Position numbers and translations under genes: made by a program. The notes beneath the pieces were generated by a model that made no database searches, was not told where the DNA came from, and saw only the letters and a list, made by a program, of their open reading frames with translations. 64,000 nt of DNA from Acidobacteriota bacterium (GTDB taxonomy: Bacteria; Acidobacteriota; Terriglobia; Terriglobales; Acidobacteriaceae): NCBI GenBank assembly GCA_021792135.1, contig JAJYVF010000022.1, positions 1 to 64,000 on the forward strand, given 5' to 3'. Below are positions 17,931-27,581 of the stretch, piece after piece (the first letter of the stretch is position 1; each line of letters starts with the position of its first letter).

Positions 17931-19262
17931 ATGCCAGCCAACCGCCAGCGCGATGATTTAAGGAAAGCACGACCGGGCCGGAGAGAACAGCGGCCGCCTT
18001 GGGGGACTCCTGGGCCGACGCCGGACCCGGACGGGGAGCCGGGGATCGCGGGCGCGGTGCGGGTCTCGCGGCGCGCGGCTGACCGGCTGCGCGGTGGTCA
18101 CGTTTGGGTTTACCGGACCGATGTGGAGGAGTGGCCCGCTGAGCCGGATGCGCTGAGCGCGGGACTGATGCCGGTGACGGACCGGCGCGGGGATCTGCTG
18201 GGGACGGGGCTCTACAGTCCGGCTTCGGAGATTGCGCTGCGGCTGATCTCCGGAGAGCTGGTGGAGACTGAGGCCGCATGGCTGGATCTGCTGCGGTCCC
18301 GGCTGCGGCGCTCGGTCGAGCGGCGGCTACCGCTGCTCGATGACGAGAATGATGCCTGCCGGCTGGTCTTCAGCGAGGCGGATGAGCTGCCGGGGATCAC
18401 GGCGGACAAATATGCGGGGCTGGTGATCGTGCAGCTGCGGCACAAGGCGCTGGACAACGAAGCCGTTCGTGGCGTGGCGACCGCAGCTCTGCGGGAGATG
18501 CTGGAACCGGAGACGATCCTCGAACGCGAGGATCCGCGGATCCGGGAGCTGGAGCAGCTGAGCGTGCCGGCTTCGGCAACGCTGTATGCGCGGATTGCGG
18601 AGCAACCGGTGACGCGCACGATTTTCCGGCTGAACGGGCTGCGGTTCCACTTCGATGCGGCGAGCGGCCAGAAGACAGGAGCGTTTCTCGACCAGCGGGA
18701 GAACTATGCGGCGGCGGCGCGCTATGCGAAGGGCGAGGCGCTGGACGTCTGTACGTATCAGGGCGGCTTTGCGCTGCACCTTGCGCGCGTGTGTCCGCGG
18801 GTGACGGGCGTGGATATTTCGCGGGCGGCGCTGGAGGTGGCGGAGCAGAATCTGGCCGAGAACCGCGAGGCGCTCAGCGGCTCGGAAGTGGACTGGGTGG
18901 AGGCCAACGCCTTCGATCTGCTGCGGGACTGGAGCGATGCGGGCGCGGCGTACAACACGATCGTGCTGGATCCGCCGGCCTTTGCGAAGACGCGGCGCGC
19001 GGTGGAGGGGGCGCTGCGGGGCTACCGCGAACTCAATTTGCGGGCGATGAAGATGCTGCGGCCGGGAGGACGGCTGCTGACGTGCTCCTGCTCCCACCAC
19101 GTCTCCCTCGGGGATTTCATGGAGACGCTGCGGGCCGCGGCGGGCGACGCCCGGCGGCGGGTGCGGGTGCTCGAGGTGCGCGGGGCCGCGGCGGACCATC
19201 CGGTGGTGCTGAATATTCCGGAGACGGAATACCTGAAGTGCGTGATTCTCGAAGCGGAATGA
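17931..19262 (+). CDS. RlmI-type 23S rRNA cytosine-C5 methyltransferase
   Basis: A 443-residue SAM-dependent methyltransferase. An N-terminal extension precedes a PUA RNA-binding domain (about 45-125; VSRRAADRLRGGHVWVYRTDV). An EEHEE-like linker and a Rossmann MTase follow: TGAFLDQRENY, DVCTYQGGFALHLA (SAM loop), VTGVDISRAAL, LDPPAFAKTR (catalytic DPPxF) and LLTCSCSHHVS with the nucleophilic cysteine. Length and order fit RlmI/RlmK-C proteins; which rRNA base is modified is inferred. The start at 17931 has AGGA 7 nt upstream. Confidence 0.82.
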   Translation: MPANRQRDDLRKARPGRREQRPPWGTPGPTPDPDGEPGIAGAVRVSRRAADRLRGGHVWVYRTDVEEWPAEPDALSAGLMPVTDRRGDLLGTGLYSPASEIALRLISGELVETEAAWLDLLRSRLRRSVERRLPLLDDENDACRLVFSEADELPGITADKYAGLVIVQLRHKALDNEAVRGVATAALREMLEPETILEREDPRIRELEQLSVPASATLYARIAEQPVTRTIFRLNGLRFHFDAASGQKTGAFLDQRENYAAAARYAKGEALDVCTYQGGFALHLARVCPRVTGVDISRAALEVAEQNLAENREALSGSEVDWVEANAFDLLRDWSDAGAAYNTIVLDPPAFAKTRRAVEGALRGYRELNLRAMKMLRPGGRLLTCSCSHHVSLGDFMETLRAAAGDARRRVRVLEVRGAAADHPVVLNIPETEYLKCVILEAE

Positions 19263-19360
19263 GGATCAAAACCACATCTGCCAACTCCGTGCAGATGCTC
19301 AGCACCCGGCACCCGGCACCCGGCTGCTGAGCAGTTGCTTGTTGGGAGAAAGAAGGACAT

Positions 19361-19431
19361 CCTTCAGCGGCTGGAAGCCGTGCTCAACCTGCAGGAGAGA
19401 TGGCACGGCTGAAGCCCTGCCCCTTCAAGAC
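19361..19431. repeat. Bipartite palindromic repeat, degraded copy
   Basis: Two hairpins: CGGCT-GGA-AGCCG at 19368-19380, and GGCACGGCT-GA-AGCCCTGCC at 19402-19421 with one mismatch. The same plan, a GGCT..AGCC hairpin followed after a spacer by GGCACG-CT..AAG-TGCC, recurs inside purF at 31662-31726. Three tandem CACCCGG copies stand just upstream (19303-19323). Confidence 0.55.
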
Positions 19432-19449
19432 AGGATTTTCCCGAAGTGC

Positions 19450-20640
19450 TTACGTGATGTCGGCGTATTCGGGGGAGAGCTCGCGGAGCTTGTGGACGAC
19501 GTCGACGAGGCGGTCGGCGACGTAGTCGATTTCCTCCTCGGTGTTGAAGCGGCCCAGCCCAAAGCGAATGGAGCTGTGGGCGGCTTCGTCCGTTAATCCG
19601 ATCGCGCGCAGGACGTGGGAGGGCTCGATGGCCGCCGAGGTGCAGGCCGAGCCGCTGGAGACGGCGACGTCTTTGAGGCCCATCATCAGCGATTCGCCGT
19701 CGACGTGGTCGAAGGTCATGTTGAGATTGCCGGGGAGGCGGTGCTCCCGGGAGCCGTTGACGTGAGCCCGGTCGAGGGCCGATTCAAGACGGGATTCGAG
19801 CCGATTGCGGAGGGCGGCAAGACGGGCGGATTCCTGCGACATTTCGGCGGCGGCGATTTCGCAGGCAGCGCCCAGGCCGACGATGCCGGGGACGTTCAGC
19901 GTGCCGGAGCGCATGCCGCGCTCGTGGCCTCCGCCGTGCATCTGCTCGGCGAGGGCCACGCGGGGATTGCGGCGGCGCACGTAGAGAGCACCGACGCCCT
20001 TGGGGCCGTAAATCTTGTGTCCGGAGATGGAGAGCAGGTCGATGTGGCTGCGGTTCACATCGAGGGGGATTTTGCCCGCGGCCTGGGCGGCGTCGGTGTG
20101 GAAGAGGATGCCGCGATCATGACAGAGCCGGCCGATGTCATCGAAGGGCTGCAGCGTGCCAATTTCATTGTTGGCGGCCATGATGCTGACGAGGAGCGGC
20201 TTTTCGTCATCAATGGCGGTCAGCAGGTCTTCGAGGCGGATGCGGCCGTCGCGCGCCACAGGGAGGATGGTGATGCGGCAGCCCTGCTTTTCCAGCCAGT
20301 GAAACACGTCGAGGACCGCTTTGTGCTCCGTGGCCTGGGTAAGGATGTGCGGGCGGAGTTCGGGGTGGTCGGCACGGGCCGCTTCGACGGCGCCTTTGAT
20401 GGCGAGGTTGTTGCTCTCGGTGGCGCCGGAGGTGAAGACAATATCTTTGGAGGTGGCGGAAAGGAGTCTGGCCACCTGAGCGCGGGCGTTTTCGACGGCA
20501 TGATCGGCCGTCCAGCCGAAGGAGTGGCTGCGGCTGGCGGCGTTGCCGTAGGCTTCGGTGAGACAGGGCATCATTGCCTGGAGGACGCGGGGATCGATGC
20601 GGGTGGTGGCGTGATTGTCGAAATAGATGGGAAGATTCAT
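19450..20640 (-). CDS. iscS: Cysteine desulfurase, IscS/NifS type
   Basis: A 396-residue PLP enzyme that takes sulfur from cysteine for Fe-S clusters and thio-modifications. It opens with [18 protein letters not shown] site: ATEHKAVLD histidine, [16 protein letters not shown] aspartate and Schiff-base lysine in [13 protein letters not shown]. The mobile loop [17 protein letters not shown] carries the persulfide cysteine. Length matches group I IscS. The Rrf2 regulator gene lies 21 nt upstream on the same strand, giving an isc-like pair. No iscU or iscA follows. Confidence 0.93.
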   Translation of the reverse strand: MNLPIYFDNHATTRIDPRVLQAMMPCLTEAYGNAASRSHSFGWTADHAVENARAQVARLLSATSKDIVFTSGATESNNLAIKGAVEAARADHPELRPHILTQATEHKAVLDVFHWLEKQGCRITILPVARDGRIRLEDLLTAIDDEKPLLVSIMAANNEIGTLQPFDDIGRLCHDRGILFHTDAAQAAGKIPLDVNRSHIDLLSISGHKIYGPKGVGALYVRRRNPRVALAEQMHGGGHERGMRSGTLNVPGIVGLGAACEIAAAEMSQESARLAALRNRLESRLESALDRAHVNGSREHRLPGNLNMTFDHVDGESLMMGLKDVAVSSGSACTSAAIEPSHVLRAIGLTDEAAHSSIRFGLGRFNTEEEIDYVADRLVDVVHKLRELSPEYADIT

Positions 20641-20661
20641 CGGAGCTGATTCACGCTTGTC

Positions 20662-21123
20662 CTAAAGCTGAATGGTGACGAGGTCGGCATTGCGCCTGGT
20701 GCGGACAGCGGCATCGGCCGCGGGTTCGGCCAGGTCGGCGATGCTGATCGAGCGCAGCAGGCCGGAGATGGAGTCGTTGACGCGGGCCAGCGGTTCCTTG
20801 ATGGTGCAGCTGGCGGTGAGATCGCAGGCCGAGGCGCTGGGTCCGCAGGAGGTGATGAACAGGGGCCCGTCGATGGCGTGGATCACCTCGAAGGCCGAGA
20901 TCTCGCGCGGGTTTTTCAGCAGGGAATAGCCGCCGCTCATGCCGGCATGGGATTGCAGGATGCCAACCTTCGCCAGCCGCTGCAGGATCTTGGCCAGCAG
21001 CTGCGGCGGAATATGGTAGGCCTCGGCGATGTCTCTGGCGCTGAGCGAAGTGGCGTCGGGATGCTCGGCAAGAAACTTCAGGGCCATGAGGCCGTAATCG
21101 GCTTTTTTGGTCAGCCTGAGCAT
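20662..21123 (-). CDS. Rrf2-family Fe-S-sensing regulator, IscR-like
   Basis: A 153-residue winged-helix repressor. LTKKADYGLMALKFLAEHP, SARDIAEAYHIPPQLLAKILQRL and GMSGGYSLLKNPREI are the Rrf2 DNA-binding domain. The cysteines expected to bind a [2Fe-2S] cluster are C93, C100 and C106. The first interval (six residues) is one longer than in E. coli IscR, so cluster binding is likely but not certain. It is transcribed ahead of iscS, as expected of a Fe-S homeostasis regulator acting on its own operon. Confidence 0.85.
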   Translation of the reverse strand: MLRLTKKADYGLMALKFLAEHPDATSLSARDIAEAYHIPPQLLAKILQRLAKVGILQSHAGMSGGYSLLKNPREISAFEVIHAIDGPLFITSCGPSASACDLTASCTIKEPLARVNDSISGLLRSISIADLAEPAADAAVRTRRNADLVTIQL

Positions 21124-21356
21124 AAGGGCCCGTATACAGCAAGTTTACGGCGGAAAGCGGCTGAGCGGAAGGCGTTTGCACCTCATTGAACTGCCGCGGC
21201 GGCGCAGGCTGCGTGAGCGATGGCGCCGTCGCGGATGCGAAGGGGCATCCGGTGGCAGGCCGAATCTTCGGGGTTACGCCGGCAGGGGCAAATTTCCGCC
21301 GGAAAGAGAATATGGTGGTAGGGGTTGGTTGATTCCGTTCTGGGAGAGATGGGCAC

Positions 21357-22703
21357 GTGGACCGGAGGAGCTTTTTGAAGGCGGCGGGTACGGCGACGGT
21401 GGGTTCGATGCTGGATGGGAAAGTGCATGCGCTGGCCGTGGCGCAGGAAGAGACGAAGCCGGTGGCGGCGAACGATCACATCCAGATCGCGCTGATCGGA
21501 GCGGGCGGGCAGGGGCAGTACGACACGAAGACGGCGGTCCAGGTGCCCGGCGTCAAGCTGGTAGCGGTCGCCGATTGCTACAACGGGCGGCTCGAGCACA
21601 GCAAGGAGCTTTGGGGCCCCGACACCTTTACAACACGGGATTACAACGAGATCCTGGCGCGGAAGGACATCGACGCGATGATCATCGGGACGCCGGACCA
21701 CTGGCACAAGCAGGCTTCCGTGGATGCCATGAAGGCGGGCAAGGACGTTTATTGCGAGAAGCCGATGATCCATCTCTACTCCGACGGGCCGGAGATGATC
21801 GAGACGGCGCGATCGACGGGACGGATTATTCAGATCGGCAGCCAGCGTGTGAGCTCGATGCTGTATGCCAAGGCCAAGGAGCTGCTGCAGTCGGGGGCCA
21901 TCGGCGAGCTGAACATGGTAACGGCGCACTGGGATCGCAACTCCGCGATCGGCGCGTGGGATTACACGATCCCGCCGGATGCTTCGACGGAGACGTGCGA
22001 CTGGCCGCGGTTCCTGGGGACGGCGCCAAAGATTCCCTTCAGCGCGGAGCAGTTCTTCCAGTGGCGGAAGTGGAAGGCCTACGGGAGCGGCGTGGCGGGC
22101 GACCTGTTCGTGCACCTCTTCAGTGGAACGCACTTCATCACCGGGTCGCACGGGCCGACGCGGGCGATGGCCACCGGAGGACTGCGCTTCTGGAAGGATG
22201 GCCGCAACGTGCCGGATGTGATGCTGGGGCTCTTCGATTATCCGCAGGGATTCAACCTGGCCCTGCGGGTGAACTTTGTCGACGGCGGCCAGGAGAACGA
22301 AGGCCTGCTGTTTACGGGGTCGGAAGGCCAGATCGAGATCGGCTGGAATGGGGTGACGCTGAGCCGCGTGCCGCGGGAGAAGGCGCCGGGGCTGACGATT
22401 GACACATTCCCGGATGCCATGCAGAAGCAGATTCTCGCGGCCTATGAGGAGAAGTATCCGGTGGTGCACCCGGTGGGACCGCCGCCGGTGCGGATCGAGC
22501 AGTATCAGGCGCCGCATGGTTACAGCGACAGCTACGACCACCTGAAGAACTTCTTCCATGCGGTGCGGACGCGGACGCCCGTGGTCGAAGATGCGGTGTT
22601 TGGGTTCCGGGCGGCGGGCGCGGCGCTGCTGAGCAACCTGAGTTACGACAGGCAAGCCGAGGTACGCTGGGATCCGGAGGCGATGAAGATCGTCAGCGCC
22701 TAG
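21357..22703 (+). CDS. Tat-exported Gfo/Idh/MocA-family oxidoreductase
   Basis: A 448-residue NAD(P)-dependent sugar oxidoreductase-like protein. The N-terminus DRRSFLKAAGTATVGSML is a twin-arginine signal, placing it in the periplasm. The Rossmann loop is IALIGAGGQGQYD, and the family motif CEKPMIH follows DVYCEKP. The C-terminal Gfo/Idh/MocA fold contains FVHLFSGTHF and YDHLKNFFHAVRTRTP. The GTG start at 21357 gives the Tat signal exactly and has GGGAGAG upstream. Exported members of this family are common in Planctomycetes and acidobacteria; the substrate is unknown. Confidence 0.83.
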   Translation: MDRRSFLKAAGTATVGSMLDGKVHALAVAQEETKPVAANDHIQIALIGAGGQGQYDTKTAVQVPGVKLVAVADCYNGRLEHSKELWGPDTFTTRDYNEILARKDIDAMIIGTPDHWHKQASVDAMKAGKDVYCEKPMIHLYSDGPEMIETARSTGRIIQIGSQRVSSMLYAKAKELLQSGAIGELNMVTAHWDRNSAIGAWDYTIPPDASTETCDWPRFLGTAPKIPFSAEQFFQWRKWKAYGSGVAGDLFVHLFSGTHFITGSHGPTRAMATGGLRFWKDGRNVPDVMLGLFDYPQGFNLALRVNFVDGGQENEGLLFTGSEGQIEIGWNGVTLSRVPREKAPGLTIDTFPDAMQKQILAAYEEKYPVVHPVGPPPVRIEQYQAPHGYSDSYDHLKNFFHAVRTRTPVVEDAVFGFRAAGAALLSNLSYDRQAEVRWDPEAMKIVSA

Positions 22704-22715
22704 CATTTCGGCGTC

Positions 22716-22751
22716 TGCCCACATCTGCCGGCTGCGGGCAGATGTGGGGCA
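22716..22751 (+). terminator. Strong hairpin after the oxidoreductase gene
   Basis: TGCCCACATCTGCC (22716-22729) pairs with 22737-22751 with a single bulge, around a GC-rich loop. It starts 12 nt after the stop codon. There is no T-tract, so termination may be weak or factor-assisted. Confidence 0.5.
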
Positions 22752-22844
22752 CCCATGTTCGGCGTACAGGGAAAGACGGCGCCTGAGCCGGCTCAGGCGC
22801 CACATGGACTGTCCTCGACGCCGCGGTCTGGTTTAATCGAAGAC

Positions 22845-25685
22845 ATGCCGCCACTGTGGAAACCGGAAAGCTGGGAGAAGCGCCTTGCGGAGCTGGAGGC
22901 GCGGACGGGGGATCTGAAGGACGCTCCGCTGCGCCGCGATGTGCGCTCGCTGGGGGTGCTGCTGGGGCGCGTGCTGCGGGAGCAGGCGGGCGAGCCGCTG
23001 TACGAGAAGGTCGAGGAGCTGCGGCATTCGGCGATCCGGCGCCGCGAGGCGCAGGCGCAGGGCGAGATCCGCGAAGCCGAGAACCTGATGCAGATGGCGG
23101 TGCTGGGCGTAAATGCGCTGCCCGTGGATCAGGCGTACCGGCTGAGCCGGGCGTTTGCCTTTTACTTTGAGCTGATCAACCTGGCGGAGACGAATCACCG
23201 CAAACGGCGGCGGCTCTCGCTGCGAATCAGCGGCGGAGCGGACAAGCGCGAGGCGCAGCGCGGCGAACTGCGCGGCACGCTGCGCGCGATGCGCGAAGCG
23301 GGCATCACGGCGGAGCAGGCCCTGGAGTGGCTGCAGCGGATCCTGGTGGTGCCGGTGTTCACGGCGCATCCGACGGAGATCGCACGGCGCACGGTGCTGA
23401 TGAAGCGGCGGCGGATGGGCGATGTTCTGGAGGAGCTGGACCGGATTCCGGTTCCCGATGAGGAACTGACGGCGCTCGAAGAGGCGCTGACGGCGGAGAT
23501 CACGGCGCTGTGGCAGACCGATGAGGTGCGGAGCCGCAGGCCGGCAGTGGCCGATGAAGTGCGGATGGGGCTCGACTACTACGACGTCTCGATCTTCGAG
23601 ACGCTGCCGGGGCTGTACGCGGAAATAGCGGCGGCGATCAGGAGCGAGTACGGGCTGGAGATCGAGCTGGCCGACCTGCCGGTGCTGCTGGCGTTTGGAT
23701 CGTGGATTGGCGGGGACCGGGACGGCAATCCGTTTGTGACGCCGGAGGTGACGCGGCAGGCGATCCTGATGGCGCGGACGCGGCTGCTCGACTATTACCA
23801 GGCGCGGCTGCAGCAGGCCATCAACCTGCTGACGACCTCGGCGCAGCAGCTGCCGGTGAGTGAAGAGCTGCAGGCGCGGCTGAAGGCGTTCGAGGCGGAG
23901 CTGCGGATCAGCGCGGAGGCGGCGTTTGGGGCGCGCTTCGAGTTTGAGACCTACCGGCGGTACCTCGTCTATGTGCGGGCGCGGATCGAGAAGACGGCAG
24001 GGAAGGCAAGTTCGGATCCGGATCTGACGGAGCCGATGCTGGCGGGATTGTCGCCGTACTGCTCGGCGGCGGATTTTCTGGAGGATCTGGAGGTGGTGCG
24101 GCGGAGCCTCGAGGCCAATGAGGGGATCCGGCTGGCACGCACCCTGATCGATCCGCTGCTGCTGATGGTGCGGACCTTCGGGCTGCATCTGCACACGCTG
24201 GATATCCGGCAGCATGCGCGGATTCACCGCAAGGCGCTGGAGGAGGCTTCAGCGTGGTCGGCGCAGAGCGGCGCCGCGGCGCCCGCGGCGCTGAGCCCGG
24301 AGACGCGGGACGTGATCGAGACCTTCCGCGTCGTGGGGGAGATCAAGGCAGGGTGCAGTCCGGAGGCGATCCGGCAGTACGTCATCAGCGGGGCCGCTTC
24401 GGTCGAGGATGTGATGGCGGTGGTGTGGCTGGCGCGGCTGGGCGGGGTCGAGGTCGCGGGCAGCAAGGCCGATGCGGGCGGGCATTGCGGCGATCCCGGA
24501 TTAATGCCGGTGCCGCTGTTCGAGTCGATTGAAGATCTGCGGAATGCGCCCCGTATCTGCCGTGAGCTGTGGAGCACGCCGGGGTACAGGAAGCTGCTGG
24601 AGTCGTGGGAGAACACCCAGGAGGTGATGCTGGGGTATTCCGATTCGAATAAAGACGGCGGGATGCTGACCAGCACCTGGGAGATCTACCGCGCGCACCG
24701 GGCGCTGCATGAGGTGGCGCGGGACTGCGGGGTGCGGCTGCGGCTGTTTCACGGGCGCGGCGGCACGGTGGGCCGCGGCGGAGGACCAACGCACCGGGCG
24801 ATCTATGCGCAGCCGGTGGGGGCGTTCGAAGGGCAGATCCGGATTACGGAACAGGGCGAGGTGCTGAACTGGAAGTACTCCGATGTGGTGCTGGCCGAGC
24901 GCAGCCTGGAGCTGATGATTGCGGCGTCGCTGGATGCGCTGGCGAGGCCGAATGCGCTGCTGCCGGACGGGCACCAGTCGGGGGTGATGAAGCCGGAGTG
25001 GGAGAGCGCGTTCGAGGAGCTGTCGGAGATTTCCTTCCGGCTCTACCGGCAGAAGATCATCGATGACCCCGAAGTGCTGCGGTATTTCGAAGTGGCGACG
25101 CCGGTGGGCGAGCTGGAACACGCGCGCATCGGATCGCGGCCGGCGCGGCGCGCGGGGCAGCTGGATTTCGGGAATCTGCGGGCGATTCCGTGGGTGTTCG
25201 GGTGGACGCAGAGCCGGCTGCTGGTCCCGGCGTGGTTCGGCGTGGGCACCGCGGTGGTGGAGTACGCGAAGAGGCCGGGCGGCGCGCAGCGGCTGGTGGA
25301 GATGATGGCGGAGTTTCCTCTGTTCATCGACGTGATCCGCAATGTGGAGATGGCGCTGGCGAAGGCGGATCCGGGGATCGCTTCGCTGTACGCGTCGCTG
25401 GTGCCGGATGACGGGCTGCGGGAGCGGGTCTTCGGAACTTTGAGGGCGGAGTTCGAGCGCACGCGGGACGCGGTGCTGGCGGTGACCGGACAGCAGGAGC
25501 TGCTGGAATCGAATCCGGTGCTGGCGCGGTCGATCTGGCTGAGGAATCCGTATGTGGACCCGATGAGCCTGATCCAGGTGGATCTGCTGCGGCGCAAGCG
25601 CGCGGGCGAGGATACGGATGAAGTGAATCGGGCCATTGCGGGAACGATCAGCGGGATCGCGGCGGGGCTGCGCAATACCGGGTGA
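22845..25685 (+). CDS. ppc: Phosphoenolpyruvate carboxylase
   Basis: A 946-residue cytoplasmic enzyme that carboxylates PEP to oxaloacetate. Signature 1 is VFTAHPTEIARR with catalytic H175. Signature 2 is FHGRGGTVGRGGGP (HGRGG at 636-640). Also present are SWIGGDRDGNP, MLGYSDSNKDGG and the terminal NTG that ends nearly all PEPC. The start at 22845 aligns with the family (LWKPESWEKRLAEL) and was preferred to a frame reaching 22755. It is flanked by a hairpin upstream and an unrelated gene downstream, so it is probably monocistronic. It should replenish the TCA cycle alongside the malate synthase at 59.6 kb. Confidence 0.95.
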   Translation: MPPLWKPESWEKRLAELEARTGDLKDAPLRRDVRSLGVLLGRVLREQAGEPLYEKVEELRHSAIRRREAQAQGEIREAENLMQMAVLGVNALPVDQAYRLSRAFAFYFELINLAETNHRKRRRLSLRISGGADKREAQRGELRGTLRAMREAGITAEQALEWLQRILVVPVFTAHPTEIARRTVLMKRRRMGDVLEELDRIPVPDEELTALEEALTAEITALWQTDEVRSRRPAVADEVRMGLDYYDVSIFETLPGLYAEIAAAIRSEYGLEIELADLPVLLAFGSWIGGDRDGNPFVTPEVTRQAILMARTRLLDYYQARLQQAINLLTTSAQQLPVSEELQARLKAFEAELRISAEAAFGARFEFETYRRYLVYVRARIEKTAGKASSDPDLTEPMLAGLSPYCSAADFLEDLEVVRRSLEANEGIRLARTLIDPLLLMVRTFGLHLHTLDIRQHARIHRKALEEASAWSAQSGAAAPAALSPETRDVIETFRVVGEIKAGCSPEAIRQYVISGAASVEDVMAVVWLARLGGVEVAGSKADAGGHCGDPGLMPVPLFESIEDLRNAPRICRELWSTPGYRKLLESWENTQEVMLGYSDSNKDGGMLTSTWEIYRAHRALHEVARDCGVRLRLFHGRGGTVGRGGGPTHRAIYAQPVGAFEGQIRITEQGEVLNWKYSDVVLAERSLELMIAASLDALARPNALLPDGHQSGVMKPEWESAFEELSEISFRLYRQKIIDDPEVLRYFEVATPVGELEHARIGSRPARRAGQLDFGNLRAIPWVFGWTQSRLLVPAWFGVGTAVVEYAKRPGGAQRLVEMMAEFPLFIDVIRNVEMALAKADPGIASLYASLVPDDGLRERVFGTLRAEFERTRDAVLAVTGQQELLESNPVLARSIWLRNPYVDPMSLIQVDLLRRKRAGEDTDEVNRAIAGTISGIAAGLRNTG

Positions 25686-25830
25686 AATGCGCCGGCTCAG
25701 TCCGCGGATTTCCGTTTCGGGAAAGGCATCGTCGTGCGTTCCGATGGCGGAATGCGTCTGAGAGAAAACTCATCTCTGCGGCTCCGGGGCGGGCCTTCGC
25801 GATTAGGCTCAGCGCATGGAGGAACGTGCC

Positions 25831-26709
25831 ATGCAGCCAGGAACCGAGACGGATGGATTGCAGTCGAGCGACGATATCCACGCCATTCTGGAGCGGTTCA
25901 GTTCCTGGACGGGGAAGCAGTCCCGCCGGAATACAGCGACGCGCGGCAGCGGGAATGAGGTGCGGGAGATTGCCTACGACGAAGCGGTCCGGAAGTATCG
26001 GGCGGGCGGAGGCGTGGCGGCTCCGGCGGCTGGTCCCCCTGCAGCGCGAGGAACGGCCAGGACTCAGGCGGGCTCGCCTCCGATCCATCCGCAGCAGAGC
26101 GCGGAGGCTGCTCCCGTCGCGGACACTGCCGCGACCAGGGGCCGGCGGTCCAGGTTAGAAGAAACTGCGGTCCCGCGGGCGGGCGAGGCGGCGGCGGTGA
26201 ATCGTCCCGCTGGGCGGAAGCGCGTTCGCCGGGTTGCTGCGACACCGGCCGCCGTCGTCGCGGCGGCCGCAGGGCCCGAGACGAAAACGGCGAAGCGCAG
26301 GAGCACGGAGCGCCCCCCGGGCGCGACGAGCACGCGATCAGCAGCCGCGGCCGATGCGGCGAAGGCCCGCACATCGGCGAGGACCGAGTTTCGGCAGGTG
26401 CTGGCGCTGAGGGTCAACGGGACTGCGGCCGAGCGGTGCTCGCGCATCACGATTCGCTTCTCGCCCCAGGAGGAACAGCGGCTGCGATATGCGGCGAAGA
26501 GGCGGGGAGTGACGGTTTCGGCTTATCTGCGGGAGCGGGCACTGGCCGGGACGGAAACCGAGTGTGCGGACCATGAGGCTACGGTCCGGATCAGCGCGAT
26601 GCACGGAGCCACCACGTCCGGCGAATCCGAGCAGGCACCCGGTCGTCACGGCATCGGGAAGTGGCTGGCGGGATTCCGGCAGCGGTGGGTGCCATTCCCC
26701 TCGCGGTGA
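25831..26709 (+). CDS. Ala/Arg-rich protein with C-terminal ribbon-helix-helix-like domain
   Basis: A 292-residue protein of unknown role. The start at 25831 is supported by GGAGGA 7 nt upstream, better than the in-frame ATG at 25816. Residues about 10-55 are a folded-looking head (DDIHAILERFSSWTGKQSRR). A long low-complexity Ala/Arg/Pro/Thr linker follows (about 60-180). Residues about 200-240 fit a ribbon-helix-helix module: ITIRFSPQEEQRLRYAAKRR, then GVTVSAYLRERAL, as in MobC-like relaxosome proteins. The basic linker would bind DNA non-specifically. No mobilisation genes are nearby. Confidence 0.6.
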   Translation: MQPGTETDGLQSSDDIHAILERFSSWTGKQSRRNTATRGSGNEVREIAYDEAVRKYRAGGGVAAPAAGPPAARGTARTQAGSPPIHPQQSAEAAPVADTAATRGRRSRLEETAVPRAGEAAAVNRPAGRKRVRRVAATPAAVVAAAAGPETKTAKRRSTERPPGATSTRSAAAADAAKARTSARTEFRQVLALRVNGTAAERCSRITIRFSPQEEQRLRYAAKRRGVTVSAYLRERALAGTETECADHEATVRISAMHGATTSGESEQAPGRHGIGKWLAGFRQRWVPFPSR

Positions 26710-26715
26710 GATGAA

Positions 26716-27468
26716 TCAGGCTGATTTGCCTGCGGCGGGCGCGGGAGGCTGCTGCTGGATCTGCGTGGCTTTGTCGTTTTCGAAGGTGACGGACCAGCGT
26801 TTGCCGCCGGCGTTGTAGTAGACGGTGCGGTTGCCGTAATTGGACGAGTCGGACTGCTGCATCACCCCGAGGGCCATGGCCGTCTGCAGTTCGTTCATGC
26901 CCGGTTTGGGCTGGTGCTGATCGATGGCCTGCCAGATGTCAGCGGGCCAGAACTTGTACATCTGCTGCGGGTCGTCGTAATAGAGGACGTTGTCGCAGTA
27001 GAACGTCCAGCCGTCGGCCTGCAGTGTGCCGATGGCGGTGGCATATTCCTTCGGGTCACCCGCCATGGTGAAGACGGCGAAGGCCTGCTCCTTGCCCGCG
27101 GGAACGCGGGTTTGCACCTTGGCGGGGACTTTCTCGGTGACGATATCGCGGATCTCGAGTTTCTGAACGCTGGGCAGGACCCCGGCCTTATGCGAGAACT
27201 CCACGCGGCGATCCCGGTACTGGAAATAGTCCATCTCATACCCGGCCTGAACCCAGACGGGTTTGCCCACAAGCTCGCGGGCGGACTTGAGGTCGTCGAT
27301 GTAGAGCTTGCGCGGCTGCACCATCTCGTCCTGGGTAAGCGGCTGTTCCTTCTGGGCGTGAGGCACGACGCCGGGCTGATTGCGCGCAACCTGAATACGC
27401 CAGATGCCAATGCCCAGAATGAGGAGGGCGGGAACGACAATGAGGGCGAGCTTCTGCCAGGTTTTCAT
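26716..27468 (-). CDS. Membrane-anchored hypothetical protein
   Basis: A 250-residue protein with one N-terminal membrane segment (KTWQKLALIVVPALLILGIGIW) and a periplasmic remainder. Visible features are ELVGKPVWVQAGYEMDYFQY, VPAGKEQAFAVFTM, WTFYCDNVLYYDDPQQMYKFW and NYGNRTVYYNAGGKRWSVTF. I recognise no family. The start at 27468 was chosen at the membrane segment; the open frame extends further up only over the downstream end of hemH. It ends 7 nt from the stop of the convergent Ala/Arg-rich gene. Confidence 0.65.
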   Translation of the reverse strand: MKTWQKLALIVVPALLILGIGIWRIQVARNQPGVVPHAQKEQPLTQDEMVQPRKLYIDDLKSARELVGKPVWVQAGYEMDYFQYRDRRVEFSHKAGVLPSVQKLEIRDIVTEKVPAKVQTRVPAGKEQAFAVFTMAGDPKEYATAIGTLQADGWTFYCDNVLYYDDPQQMYKFWPADIWQAIDQHQPKPGMNELQTAMALGVMQQSDSSNYGNRTVYYNAGGKRWSVTFENDKATQIQQQPPAPAAGKSA

Positions 27469-27581
27469 GGGCTTTCTCAGCTTAGTCAGATGCGGGAGGA
27501 ATGCCGGCGTGAGCGGAGGTTCCGGGATTTGTGCGGAAAGGGAAAGGGGTCGCGCACCCTCGCCGGGATCCTTCGCCTCCT

